DNA of 64,000 bases from Lithospermum erythrorhizon (Eukaryota; Streptophyta; Magnoliopsida; Boraginales; Boraginaceae): NCBI GenBank assembly GCA_019722365.1, contig JADFUC010002388.1:248001-312000 (forward strand), read 5' to 3'. Position numbers and translations under genes: made by a program. Under the pieces are notes generated by a model. The model was not told the origin of the DNA. It was given only the letters and a program-made list of their open reading frames with translations, and searched no databases. Position 1 is the first letter of the stretch; every line of letters begins with the position of its first letter. Of the stretch, positions 34,965 to 47,458 are shown piece after piece.

Positions 34965-36950
34965 TTAATTCATCTTCGAAATCTTCTTTGCTCCGAGTCG
35001 ATCATTGTTCAATGTGCTGGTCTCTTCTTCTTCAATTTCTTCTTCAACGCCGCCAAGACGCTTAACATATCTTTTTCTTTGTTCTACGAAAAGTCTCTCG
35101 ATCTCAGATCCTGGCGTTCGGGCGGCCGCCCAATCCGACACACACACATTTCAATAGCCGAGCTTGTAAGTCTTGAACGCCTTTGAGCGTATTGTAGTTC
35201 GTCATGATAAACGCTGGATTCACTAGCTATCAGAGACATAGGTATAGAGAATATTTCTTTTTCCATCTTAGACAATACCGGAAACAAGGTTTCCTTACTC
35301 GCCCACCATTTTAATATATCAAAAGGATTTTTATCATTATATTGACTCAATTCAAAGTTAGTGGTCAAATATTGAGTCAACTCATTCATGTCTTGTGGAG
35401 GGAGTGGATTATTTTCACCTAATAATTGTAAAGCATTTCTAAGGTGATCATGTTGACTTCGTATTTAACCTGAAATAAGGCACACTAAAAAGTTTGTATA
35501 CTATTTAAGGGTGCAGCCTTACCTTGCCCATACCTTGATTGATATTTGCTATACATATTATTCAATTCCATCTCTATATTTCTTAATATCAAAATTCTTT
35601 AATTCGATTTAAGTGGTATTAAAGTATCATAAACGCTGCCTATGTGAATGACAAACTCTTAATTTAAAATTAGGATCCATTATTAAAATTCAATTGCATA
35701 TGTACGTGGTATAGATGAAAATATTTAAAAACTTATCTTCCATATTCGAACCATATCTTCAACGACATACTCATCTCTATGTTTAGCTATATTGAATGGG
35801 AAAGATTAACAACACATTCTAAAGAAATGAATGTTTGATGATATCAGTTGAAAACTTTAGTGTAATCTTTAATCTGGCTTAGGAACTTAAGCAATTCATA
35901 ACAATATTTCCAATTACTATATGTAAAATGCACATAATATTCGCAACCGGAGCATACTTCTAAGGGTGTGTCGTGGATTTCTTCCTTATACATATACGCA
36001 TCGAACTAGTAGATCAAGTCGAAGTTTCATCTAGTTTCACAATCCAAAATTAATTTCCAAACTTCTTACCGAAGCCTCAACTAATTTTTTCATATTCATT
36101 TTACCCCCCCCTCCCCCCATTAACAACAAAATTAATCAAAATTTTTACGACTGCAAAAATAAACTCATCCCAAACAACTTTTATTCCATCTTAGCTACTA
36201 ATCAAGGATGACATAACATCTAACGTGAAAAGTTCACTAAAACCGTGTAATTGACATTTTTAATTTTTCAATTGAAACGTTATTAGCGAAGCGCATTATC
36301 AAATCTAAATCGGCTAAATCTTATTCATTTGTAATCTTCGTCACATACCAGTATACCTTCAACAATTTGAATATTGCGCCATGTTTAGCAATCGATCTAA
36401 AATAAACAATTCTCCTTTCAGAAACCCAATCTTTATCAATCATGTTACACACATTATATCAAAATCCAAAAAGACACCAATATCACTACCAAACACATTT
36501 TATATGCAAAGCCGAGTGGTTGCACTCTAAGAGCTCTTTCATTTTTAAAATATTTAAAAGCATAAGTTCGCAAAGTAGTACGGGATACGGTTAGCTCGGG
36601 GATTAACGACTTTTTGAATCCAATTAGTGAAACACCATCCATCACAATGATTAAAAGGCAAAGAACTACCGATTACAAATTTCATAGTTTCCATCCTATA
36701 AGCCAAACTATTAAAAAACGCTACCGCCGGGTTCGGGGTATTAATCATTCCTCAGGTACCACCCCCACCGCAATCCTTAAGGATCTTGGCGACTTAATGT
36801 GTTGCCTAGCAAGCATGACCCGATTCCTCCTTTACTCCCCCACCCGCTTTCCATGATGTTCTCTTACAATCTCTCTCATGCTTGCCCTTTATTTTCACAC
36901 CGGCTGGCTGCCAAATGTTGTCAAATCCATGACTTTTTTTCCTTTCACTA
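34965..36950 (-). pseudogene. hAT transposase (BED-type), broken
   Basis: On the minus strand, 35084-35389 reads the hAT C-terminal dimerisation region: NPFDILKWW, FPVLSKMEKEIFSIPMS, ASESSVYHDELQ and SRLTSSAIEMCVC. The frame then shifts to MCVSDWAAAR (35147-34965). 36454-36748 reads an upstream hAT segment, KFVIGSSLPFNH, WCFTNWIQKVVNPRANR and RTTLRTYAFKYFKN, over two frames. 36806-37000 may cover the BED finger region but the Cys/His pattern is not clear. The A-S-E-S motif is kept, but stops, frameshifts and a long unreadable middle (35460-36450) show it is dead. Confidence 0.65.
36104..36118 (-). other. 15-base C tract (G run on minus strand)
   Basis: CCCCCCCCTCCCCCC on the plus strand. It could be a slippage-prone microsatellite or a purine tract; it lies within the hAT remnant. 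Confidence 0.6.
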
Positions 36951-37356
36951 AGATATGATATTATCCGTATAATTATCAGAAAGGCTATTTTGCAATTCAT
37001 CCATTTCGATTATTTTACCCCTAGATTAACAAAATCATTAAACATAATGAGCATTACTAATATCACTTTGAACATTTTTACCAAGATTACGTTTTGATGC
37101 CATTAATTTAGAAGAACAAATAGCACAAAGCATGTGTCCAAAAATAATGGCAATAATAGCTCCGATTAATGATTATTGCAAGTGTCCAAAAATATGTTCT
37201 AAAATTTATAATAGTCACCCAAAGCATATCTTACTTAATTAGTAAAGCATTTGGAGGAAGTATAAAAGCTGCTGTGTATATGGCTATGACACATGTCATG
37301 TAATAAAGCACTTAAGAGGCATGGTGTATCATTAAAGGTGTATGCCATATAATAAA

Positions 37357-37415
37357 AAGGTGTCATTATTTAATCGTGAAAGAATGACATGTAATAAGAG
37401 GTGTCATTATTTAGT
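37357..37415 (+). repeat. Short direct repeats GGTGTCATTATTTA
   Basis: AGGTGTCATTATTTA occurs at about 37359 and 37401, and GACATGTAATAA / GTCATGTAATAAA words also recur nearby. Origin unknown. Confidence 0.45.
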
Positions 37416-37530
37416 TGGAAATTGCTAATAAGGGGATGACTCACCAAACGCCTCAGTAGTCATGTATTTACATATCAGAATCAAAACATCAAAAAATAAA
37501 ATAAGAAATGTGAATAAAATAATACCTTTT

Positions 37531-37673
37531 ATATATAGAGGTTAGAGGGGCAAAACGGTAATTTCAATTCTAAATGGATGACTGACCAAATTTTAGAGGG
37601 GAGAAACGGTAATTTCAACGCCAAATGAATGACTGATCAAAGTAAATATTCTCTTTTTATATATATAGAGGTT
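37531..37673 (+). repeat. Tandem 51-bp duplication flanked by TATATATAGAGGTTA copies
   Basis: Units 37544-37590 and 37595-37641 share AGAGGGG..AAACGGTAATTTCAA and AAATG.ATGACTGA.CAAA. The pair is bracketed by TTTTATATATAGAGGTTA at about 37528 and TTTTTATATATATAGAGGTTA at about 37654, so the flank is repeated too. Confidence 0.65.
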
Positions 37674-38303
37674 AATATTTATGATTAAAGAGCAACAAAC
37701 AATATGTCACTATCGTTCTACCAATCAACTTGGAATAAAACACAAAATAATATCAAATCAAAGATTCGTCAAATAGAGATTGGTCTAATTTTCATTTTCC
37801 ACTCTGTCGAAGAGGAAAAGGATAATCAAAGAAAGCACTAGATTGAGGGATTTGTTTCCTTTTGTAAAGGATGAGAGGGGATGATTAAAACATAAAAATC
37901 TATTTAAGAAAACAAAAAACTTGTGGCTGTAAATGAGTTATATGTATTACTCTCGTCTCCTCATATATATTTTTTAGTTTTGAATTTTTCTAACATTCAA
38001 GAAAGAACATATTTAATGTTAATAAAGTTGACTCGTTTTTTAAAATACATATAGATATTATTAAAATAAAACAATTTATGATAAATTAAAAAAAATGAAT
38101 ATTGATAATGAGTTTATATAACGTGTGAAACCATTTATTCCATACTACTGAACCCATAACCATTAAGATAAGATTTTCACTAGAAAAAGACTGCTCACTG
38201 GTGGCATCTTCATAGAGGGACACCAAAGTATGGAGTCTAGATAGGTGAGAGGAAAAGGAAAGTCGAGTGTTTCTTTTTCGGGTATTGAAAAAATCATAAA
38301 AAA
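37674..38303. other. Upstream region of cryptochrome remnant
   Basis: AT-rich, no open frame of note and no clear TATA box within a convincing distance of 38304. Confidence 0.4.
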
Positions 38304-40456
38304 ATGTCAAGTATATATGGTTCAGGAGGGACTTAAGAGTAGAAGACAATCCAGCTTTAGCAGCTGGAGTTAGAGCAGGTGCAGTTATAGCAGTGTTTAT
38401 TTGGGCACAGGAAGAAGAGGGACACTATTATCCAGGAAGAGTATCTAGATGGTGGCTTAAACAGAGTTTAGCTCATCTTGATTCATCTTTGAGGAATCTT
38501 GGTACTTGTCTGATCACAAAGAGATCTTCAGATAGTGTTTCTTCTCTTCTTCAAGTTGTTAAATCCACTGGGGCTACACAGTTGTTGTTCAACCATTTAT
38601 ATGGTTAGTGCGTTATCGGCATTTTTATCCTGATAATTCCGTAAGATATTATTAGTATTAATTATTATTATTACCATATTGGGCTTATAATACTCACAGA
38701 TCAAGTTACTATTATTACCATAAAGATTTGATATTGTTCATATATAAACATGGAGCTAGTTTGCCCATATATTTCTGGCTTAATTATTCAATATAATTTA
38801 TTTTATCATTCATCATAAGTACTCAAACATCCTTGCTATTTTTTTTTATAAAAATTCGACCATTTTTTCTATAATTACAAAGGATTCGATCTCGTCATTG
38901 CGTAATATGCTTAACCCTATTGCCTAGTGGTTAAATACAACTTGTATTCATGCAATTTAGAGTTTCTGCCGTTTAGTGATTCATTGCATGTTTTTCTATC
39001 CATTTTTTTAGTGATTAGTTTTACGTTCTGTGTGAAGGTAATATTTTTGGATATTTGTATTTCTGAATTGATGGTTGTCATTTCTTTCATTTTTGCATAT
39101 CTTATTGACTTAGGTGATCAGTAACAAGTATTTACTGATAATAATGTGCTGTTTTGAATCTCTCAAAGATTAGTCAACCATTTTGTTACAAATCTCCATT
39201 GCCTTCTCTTAGTTGATATTTGTGCTTATGTAATTTGAAATCCCCTTCTTTCAGTGATTCATGTTACATGTTTCTTTCAAATTTTATGGGATTATTGCAA
39301 CTATTTCTGAATCGATTACCCTGCTTTGTTTATTAACAATTAAAAGAATGATTTATGTTTATTTACTTAGTTTCTTGTCATGTCATCTGACTAAATTTTC
39401 TTTATGAAATCAAAAAGATGTTCATATAATTGTCCATCTGATGTTTAGTATTAATCTGACTTGCAACTAGAAGTTACCAGATAATATTGTTCTGTCTCAT
39501 TAACAAATCAAGATAACGCGTTTGTTTATGCTATCTTAGATCCAATTTCGCTTGTTCGTGATCATCGTGCAAAGGAAGCATTAACGGGGCATGGTGTAAC
39601 CATTCGCTCATTCAACGCAGATTTGTTGTATGAACCCTGGGAGATCAATGATGATGAAGGCCAGCCATTTGCAACCTTTACAGAATTCTGGGATAGATGC
39701 CTTTACATGCCTTATGATCCCGAGTCTCCACTTCTTCCCCCTAAAAGGATTATTTCTGGTCTGTTTCCTTCTAATGACATCTAGTTCAGTTCATTGTTTT
39801 AATACTTAATCAATTAGCATATTAAAATGTGTCAGCAAATACATTAATGTTCATTTCAGCTGAAACTTGTTTATAATTTTTCCCATTATTGTAATATCTT
39901 GGTATGATACTAAAGGAATCCTGATTACATTTCTATAGGGGACTCATCAAGATGCCCTTCAGACACTTTGATATTGGAGGATGACTCAGAGAAAGCAAGC
40001 AATGCACTTCTTTCTCGGGCATGGTCACCTGGATGGACTAGTGCTGACAAGGCCCTCACAACCTTCATTAATGGACCATTGATTGAGTACTCCAAGAACC
40101 GTAGAAAAGCTGATAGTGCTACAACGTCATTTCTTTCTCCACATTTACATTTTGGAGAAGTCAGTGTCCGGAAAGTCTTCCATCTTCTTCGTCTCAAACA
40201 ACTTTCTTGGGCAAATGATACCCTTGTGGATGCTGGTATGAGAGAACTGTGGGCAGCTGGCTGGCTGCATGATCGAATACGAGTAGTAGTCGCTAGCTTC
40301 TTTGTGAAAGTTCTTCAGCTTCCTTGGAGATGGGGAATGAAGTATTTCTGGGATACTCTTTTAGATGCAGACCTTGAAAGTGATGCTCTTGGTTGGCAAC
40401 ACATAAGCGGTACTCTCCCCGATGGTCGGCCGTTTGATCTTATCGATAATCCTCAG
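38304..40456 (+). pseudogene. CRY1: Truncated CRY1-like cryptochrome (blue-light receptor) copy
   Basis: Three exons keep GT-AG introns: 38304-38603, 39540-39758 and 39939-40456. They read the photolyase-like N-terminus: WFRRDLRVEDNPALAAG, YPGRVSRWWLKQSLAHLDSS, LLYEPWEI, NALLSRAWSPGW, SFLSPHLHFGEVSVRKVFHL and RELWAAGWLHDRIRVVVASF. There are three faults. After ATG TCA AGT ATA one base is missing before TGG TTC, so the start codon is out of frame with the rest. At about 40217 the protein jumps from WAND to LVDAGMREL, an in-frame loss of about 62 codons that removes part of the FAD pocket and the outer tryptophan of the electron-transfer triad. After LIDNPQ (40456) a GT donor is present, but no later exon (rest of the FAD domain, CCT signalling tail) is found. 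Because introns are kept, it arose from genomic DNA. It could also be a true gene damaged by assembly error. Confidence 0.8.
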
Positions 40457-42260
40457 GTGCGCTGCTTTGATTTTCATAAGATCTTCATGTGATCAGTTGT
40501 TAATGACTGAAGTCACTGTGAGATTAATTTGCAAAGCTTCTTGCATAAAAATCTAGTTTTGTATATGCTGCCTTTCGACAATGCCCTTCGCCTTAAAACT
40601 ACTTCTAATGATGCCTGGAATATATTGTTCTGAAGTTTCAGAATATAACCCCTTCCCCCATCCTCCTTCCTGCCCCTTCTCGTTAATCCGAAAGTACACC
40701 CCATAAAGTGATAAGCAACCCTTAATTTTGTCACATTAGTTTACGGATTTGCTGTTGGAGTTCTTAGGCAGCCCAAGAACACAACACAAATCATACGGTT
40801 GCATGACAAGAACTTAACCGGGGCTAATTCTATCAAGCATTTGGCAAACATAGCTTGAAAGAGGATTCTAATATTATTTGCTGGGATAATCAAGTTGCTA
40901 AGACAGATCCTATTCCTAAAGAGATTGCAATGTGTTTCAGATTATAAATGCGTCAGTAAATCGTATCAAACACTTTACGCAGTTCGATAGTGCTAGATTA
41001 CTGTGCTGGGCTTTTATCGCTTTGGTGCTGATTGATCAGACGATCTCGCTTAATAAACTATTCTAAGATGGCTGATTCCCCGAACCTCAAACATACACCA
41101 TTTATTCATCGCTTCAATCGTCGAATTTCATCAATTTAGGGTTCATCATACATCGTTATATTTGAAATCTAATTGCGCTCTGTGACATCAAATTTGATTT
41201 CATTGTGCTCGAATAATTGAAATCGCTACAGAATCGTCAGAATTTTAAAATAACAATTGTAACATGTCATCGAATTTTATTTGTTCATGTCATGTTAATT
41301 TTGTTTTGCGTAAAATAATACAACAAGACTTTGCAAAGAAATAATACAATATGCATACGAAATTACAATGAAAAGATTACAATGAAATGATTACAACAAA
41401 ACGAAACCGATCAAGGTCAGTCCGACGCTTTAAACAGATTCACCTCTTCCCAAATCCAAGTAGGACGACGAGAAGCGATTGCTTCCTGCGATAACGACCC
41501 AACGACGACTTCACAAGACAAGTAATCAATCGACGAACCGTCATGGTACTGATGCATCACCTCGACAAACAAACGAAGAGAGAATCAAGGCCTCGATTTT
41601 TTTCTTTCTCAGAAGGTGTTTTTCCGATTCATATGGAGTTTTTGGATGATTGGCAGGGCAACTTGTCAACCAAAACATTTATGAATTAATGTGCAAATAA
41701 AAACGGTTTGTAATGCCTAAAATGCACTTAACACAATTGATCGTCCATTCTGCAATGCATCTTTGAATTTTGAATGCAAAAATCGAGCTTGACCGGAGCA
41801 AAAGTGGCTCTCGTGACGAGCCCTTTCGTGTCCGCATGTCGGCGACACGCACTGCTTCACAATTTCGAGCTCATTTTCTCTCGGATTTGCGACGTCATGC
41901 CAGACTTTTTTTTCGCATAAGAGTCAATCAATTTACTAAGCTCACTAAAGCACTCCTTTATTGTCAATCTCCCAACATCCTCTACTCCATGTCATTGTGA
42001 ATTTTATGAGCATCAATATCACCGAATGCAAAAATGCTATTCACAACTATGATGTGTATATATATGATTCATTTTCCGCCATATTTTTTTGGATTAATTT
42101 ATGCTTTGAGTTCTAGATATGAGCCACTATCAATTGTTCTGAAGTAACACTGGAAATAATAATCTTTTCTTGGCTTAGTTTACATGCCTGCACGTCCAAC
42201 ACTTCATATATACAACATCGTGCATCCCACATAAATCTCATCACTAATAATTTGCAGCAA
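40457..42260. other. Intergenic, no gene seen
   Basis: I searched this stretch for the missing cryptochrome exons (FEGYKFDPxGEY-type sequence) on the plus strand and found none. A 76-codon frame at 41770-42000 is Arg/Ser-rich without family likeness. Confidence 0.5.
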
Positions 42261-42261
42261 C

Positions 42262-42268
42262 TATAAAT
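42262..42268 (+). promoter_or_regulatory. TATA box of peroxidase gene
   Basis: TATAAAT within CAACTATAAATGTG, 57 bp upstream of the ATG at 42325, placing transcription start near 42292 and giving a leader of about 33 nt. Confidence 0.6.
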
Positions 42269-42324
42269 GTGTTCTTAATCAGAAATCAAAAAATAAAATC
42301 ATTCTTGATATATAATTATCCATC

Positions 42325-43722
42325 ATGAAGAAGTCTAGCAGGTTGATTGCTCTTGTCTTGACATTGTTCATTGTTGCAACATCGGCTATTCTTGATTTGC
42401 CTCTCGACGACGATGATGATCTAGTTCTATATTACTATCGTAAGAGCTGCCCGAAGCTTGAGAAAATCATCCACAACAAAGTGTCTACATGGATGAAGCA
42501 TGATTACTCGATTGGTCCAGCTCTAATGAGGTTGCACTTCCATGATTGTTCAGTCAGGGTACAAATTTCCGCTTATAGTCAACTTATTTTTGAAGAAATA
42601 ATGGAGATATTACTCGATACGTTTAAATGATTAAGTCAATGTCATTAAATATAATACCTCAATTACTTATATGTTGAAGTTGTAACGATTGAATATTGAA
42701 ATATTAATTGTTTAATTTGTAGGGATGTGACGCGTCCATTCTCTTGGATTATCCGGGGAGTGAAAGAGTGGCGAATGCAAGCAAGTCGTTGAGGGGATTC
42801 GAACTGATTGATGAGATCAAAGCAGAGGTGGAGAAAGTTTGCCCGAAGACAGTGTCGTGTGCTGACATTCTTACTGCGGCAGCAAGAGATGCAACCGTTC
42901 TAGCTGGAGGTCCATTCTGGAGTGTGCCATATGGGAGGAAAGATGGCAGAGTTTCCATTGCTAAGGAAGCTGATCAATATGTGCCAATGGGAAGTGAAAA
43001 AATTACTGATTTGGTCGAATTTTACCAATCTAAGGGATTGAATATAGTTGACATGGTGGTCCTCTCAGGTACATACTGATACAATACAGGGACACTTTTA
43101 ATATCAATAATATAAGAGACCCTAGAGTTGCAGTTTGATCACAATAAAACTTTATACATGACTAAATGTTACCAATCAGCCACAATCCAAGATAGTTTCT
43201 GCATGTTTTTCTATATCTTGATCATGCTAAACTATTGTACAATCATGTTGAGAGAAACATTATTATATTATGTTAATCAAGAAATGATTAATCAACAATC
43301 TTCATGTTTTAGGTGCTCATACTATTGGAAGATCTACATGTGGCTCAATTCAATACAGATTATTCAACTACGAGGGAACAGGCAAACCAGATCCATCAAT
43401 TAACCCCAAGTACCTAAACTATTTGAAAAGAAAATGCAGATGGGCATCAGAATATGTTGATCTTGATGCCGAAACACCCAAGAAATTCGACGTTCAATAT
43501 TTCAAGAATCTCCAAAACAAGATGGGACTCTTGAAATCAGACCAATTGTTGTACTCGGATTCAAGAACTAAGCCTCTTGTTGATGCATTGGGGTCACAGA
43601 ATTTTCTTTTCCGTCATCAGTTTGCAGCTTCAATGGTGAAGCTAGGAAATATTCAAGATTATTTAAGTGCTGATGATGGTGAAATCAGAGTCAAATGCAG
43701 CAAAGTCAATCCTTCATATTGA
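42325..43722 (+). CDS. Class III secretory peroxidase (PRX7-like), three exons
   Basis: Exons 42325-42558, 42723-43068 and 43313-43722 with GT-AG introns join to 329 residues, the usual length. A signal peptide (MKKSSRLIALVLTLFIVATS) is followed by an acidic LDDDDD run. The distal haem site is Arg69/His73 in MRLHFHDC. GCDASILLD and VSCADILTAAARD follow. The proximal haem ligand is His196 in LSGAHTIGRSTC. All eight family cysteines for four disulphides appear present (SCPKLE, HDC, GCD, VCPK, SCAD, STCG, RKCRW, KCSK). After HDC it reads SVRGCD where most members have FVRGCD. CRWASE..DLD resembles the Arabidopsis PRX7 subgroup. These enzymes use hydrogen peroxide to oxidise phenolics in the wall and apoplast. 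No fault seen, so probably functional. Confidence 0.93.
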
Positions 43723-45872
43723 GTCCCTTCTGCAAAGAAAAGGCTGAATATCTAATCAAACAGCGGTTGTTTTATCATTAGTTGAGTCCATTCACTCAAT
43801 ATTTGTATACCTTTTTTGTTTATATGTTCTTGGTGTTTTGGTTTCTAAACTGTCTTCTTGTTGATCAACTGAAAAACCAATGAACAATTGACTATAATTA
43901 TTGATGGTTAATTCATACTCAGTACTATTATTCATAGCATAAGTATGTGCAACTTTTAGTTTCCAAAGAGATTTTAAAATGAGAAGTCAACAAAGGTACA
44001 CAACAATGTTTTAGTTTCTTGGTCATTGTAATCTACTTGTTACAGCTATTTTAGAAAGTGGACGTCCTTCTTAGTAGCAGGGTTGGGGGAAAGATTAGGA
44101 AAGGTAATTTCACTATATTTCTTACAACCAATATCCATACGATCTATTTTTTTTAAACTGAAACATAATTACAGTTTCCATAAAAGGTGAAGTTCAAACT
44201 AATGTCATAGTTCTTGTTAGTGACGACGAATTTAAGGAGCATAAAGTATCCGAGAATGGAACATGCTAAACAAGTACTTTCCTCTAGATTCGGATAGGCC
44301 TTTATAATAGATATTCAAATTACAGTAAGATGACCGATAGGTTACAAGTTACAACTCTCTAAATTTGATACTTAAATTACATGATTGAACATTGTAACAG
44401 TTTGTAGATGCACTTAGCTCTGCAAAACAAACCAAAAGTTCTGAAGTGTTTCAAAGAGCAACTAATCAAGTTATGTTTGCCAATTGAACCACAACAATCA
44501 AAAGCTAAACCTATCTGCCGATCCATCAATTCCTCCAATGGATCCAGTCAATATCGCCTAACTACATGCAATTGATGAATCTACAATGATTGTATTAGAA
44601 GCATCTAATGAATAGGCTAAAGCCTACAAGGCCAATGGTTGAACCATTTGAAGTATTTTTTAGTTAGAAACAACAAAGATGTGAGGAGAAGCACGTTATA
44701 AATAGACTTCTAATTTTAGTTTTTCAGATTTAATGAATAGACTACTCTATCATACTATTTCGGATTTTTTACTTGACATTTTAGTATTTTTTAAGTTAAT
44801 TAAGAAACAATTAAAAATGTAGTACATCTTAGCTATATATCCCTAATTAATAATTAAAATAACAATTAATAGCATTAAATATAAAATAATTTTTATATTT
44901 ACTATGTAACTTTTGAATATATTAAGAACGGGCTTAATAACTAATGAAACATTGCATTGGAATTCAAAATTACAACTATTTCAAAATAAATTTTCTTTTG
45001 TTAAAATAACGAGTAAAAAAATTGAAGGGAATATTAACTTCAACAACGTATTCAAATATATGGATGGATTATATGTTATGGAATCACATAATACGTCAGT
45101 GGCTTGTCTAGATGATCCCGCGTTTATTATTTAATAATGCTCATTCAATTGGCCTCGCATTCCTTTGAAACAAATTGATGGAATTTTGTGATTCTCTGTT
45201 CATAATCATTATGCTAACGCACCCCTAACTTTCAAAATTAATGTACCTTTAAAGGTGGACCCTCGCTTTCATTGAACTCCAGAACATGTTTGGGATATTT
45301 TTAGACACTATAGTATAATCATATTTTAAATATTCGGTGATATTTTTACGCTTAATTTCAAATCATTCAAAAATCATATAAATTTCCAATTTTTCTGCAT
45401 TATTTTCTAATTAATATTTTTATTTTTCGCCGTGATACTTGACGCATTTAATAACTCTTACATATACTAATAAAATTACAATGTATCACGATGATTACAA
45501 TTTTTTTTTTATAAAATCAATAGTATCAATTTTATAGCACGATCGGGTTCCTTTTTTGTGGATAATAAATATTTTGTTTTTTAGTACATATTCAACAAAG
45601 AAATAGTACTTTTTATAAACTTAAATATTATATGTCAATCGTGTAATAATATTTTTAGTAAAACATATAAATTTAATAATAAGATTAACATTCAAAATTA
45701 CATTAGTTAAATAACGAAAAATATAATTGGTTAATTTGAGGAAGAGATAATTAGTTCCAAATAAATATATAATCTATAATGATAATATTAAGTAAATGAT
45801 TTTGGTACTCCACTTGTTGATAATGAAACCTTATTTGCAAGTGAAAGGTCATTAAAATATTTAAATCATTAT
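43723..45872. other. AT-rich intergenic DNA, no feature seen
   Basis: Contains the peroxidase 3' UTR; short frames (for example 44913-45134) have no family likeness. Confidence 0.5.
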
Positions 45873-45874
45873 TA

Positions 45875-46095
45875 CCTCCATCCCAAAAGACGTCTCCATT
45901 TTACTTTTTAGTCAAACCAAAAACTTTGACCATTTAATTTCACAGTGATCTGTTAGATTCGCTTTCAATATATATTTTGAAATATCAACTTTTTATAATT
46001 TTTATGTATGTAGAATTACGATATTTACGCTTTTCGAAATTGCCTCTAAAGAACCGCTAAAAGTCAAAATTTATAATCTTTTGGGATGAAGGAAG
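45875..46095. mobile_element. Stowaway-like MITE (221 bp)
   Basis: The left end CCTCCATCCCAAAAGA and the inverse of the right end, CTTCCTTCATCCCAAAAGA, are terminal inverted repeats. TA flanks both sides (45873-45874, 46096-46097). The interior is AT-rich and non-coding. It is a different family from the MITE at 29884. Confidence 0.65.
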
Positions 46096-46539
46096 TATAT
46101 ATAATTAACAATTCAATATCGCCTTAAGAATACAATTATGACTCAATTTAATAACTAATTTTATATAGAGCTACCACAATTTTAATTTATCATGTTGTAG
46201 AAAGATTTATATCCAACTATTTGATCTATATTGTAGATTTTGTCTCTAATAATATCATAAGAAGTTTTACAACTCGAATCGATCAGGTGATAGAATATTA
46301 AAAGACCAAATATTGTTAAATGGTCTTACCGGCCTAACTACTTTTAAATCGAATATTCAACCAGAACACTTATTTTGAGTTATAATTTTTCAAATACATA
46401 CAAATAATTTTTTTGGCAATTTTGTTTTGTAATTACTTTTCAAATGATATATAAGGCAATTGTTTATTATTGACACGGTTTCACATATACTTATGAAAAT
46501 AGAATTTTATCGTTGTATGTATTATCGATATGTTATTAT

Positions 46540-47458
46540 TGTTGGAAAACTATGTATTATTGTTTATGTATTATCGATATGTTATTATTGTTTATGTATA
46601 TAATCAATTACGGAAAATATATATATATACATATATATATGAATTGAGCACTTACGTTAATCAAAACCAACTTATACTACAAACTCCCTTTGATCTCTAG
46701 CAATTAGCACCACAAACGGTAGACGCCCAATTATTCCACACGGCAGAAATGCAATAATCACACACCGGATTTGCTTGAACTTCAAGAGTAATTGAATAAC
46801 ACAAAATCAAGCCAAAATGGCTTCGTCTTTTGTTCGCCATGGAGCGAGGGCGGCTAAGAGGAGGCGCGATGAAAATGAATTAGGTTTTCATCTTACGAAC
46901 CTTTATATAGCCCACTCCCTTTAACCCGAAGGTGCTCGAATTCGTTAACTAATAAGCCACTCCGTTAAAAGCGTTAACTAACTAAATGCTAACGAGTAAG
47001 TAACTAACAAGTCACTAATGAAGCTTTTTTCTAGTTAAAACTATCAATCAACTACAGTTCAATCGATTCTGCCTCGGCCCAATTTATATCTTACATTATC
47101 AACGTAAAACTCTTGATTGAGTATCTAATGATTTCAATCAACTCTCACTTGGGCAATCACGATTTAATTTCATACATGAAATAAAACTCAACCTCACTCT
47201 ATGTACGTGACTAGCTCGATAACATCAGTTGTAAGTAATAATATAATCGACCATTAAGATATTATACCCATTACGCATGGACTCAAGAATCTAAAGATAA
47301 CCACGATATTACGAGTTCCTATTTAGTGATTTATAATTATAATTATTAAATACTTAGTTTGAGTAATCATTTAATTCAAACTAGTAAATGAATTGTTTAG
47401 GAATAATCGTCAGTGACTGGCATAATTAAAGAAATCAATGCATACACGATTTCCAATA
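46540..47458 (-). repeat. Left (3') LTR of the large element
   Basis: Starts TGTTGGAAAACTATG and ends TTTCCAATA (a mutated CAACA). It aligns with 60382-61316 by ATGAATTGAGCA, AGCAATTAGCACCA, AAAATCAAGCCAAAA, GGAGGCGCG, TAACTAATAAGCCA and AAGTAACTAACAA. Near its start a flanking word (TATCGATATGTTATTATTG) has been duplicated into the LTR at about 46572. Confidence 0.75.

Noticed and set aside
41770..42000. 76-codon plus-strand frame upstream of the peroxidase
   Set aside because: No known likeness, no splice or promoter context; probably chance.
42749..42958. Minus-strand 69-codon frame over peroxidase exon 2
   Set aside because: Antisense shadow of the peroxidase exon.
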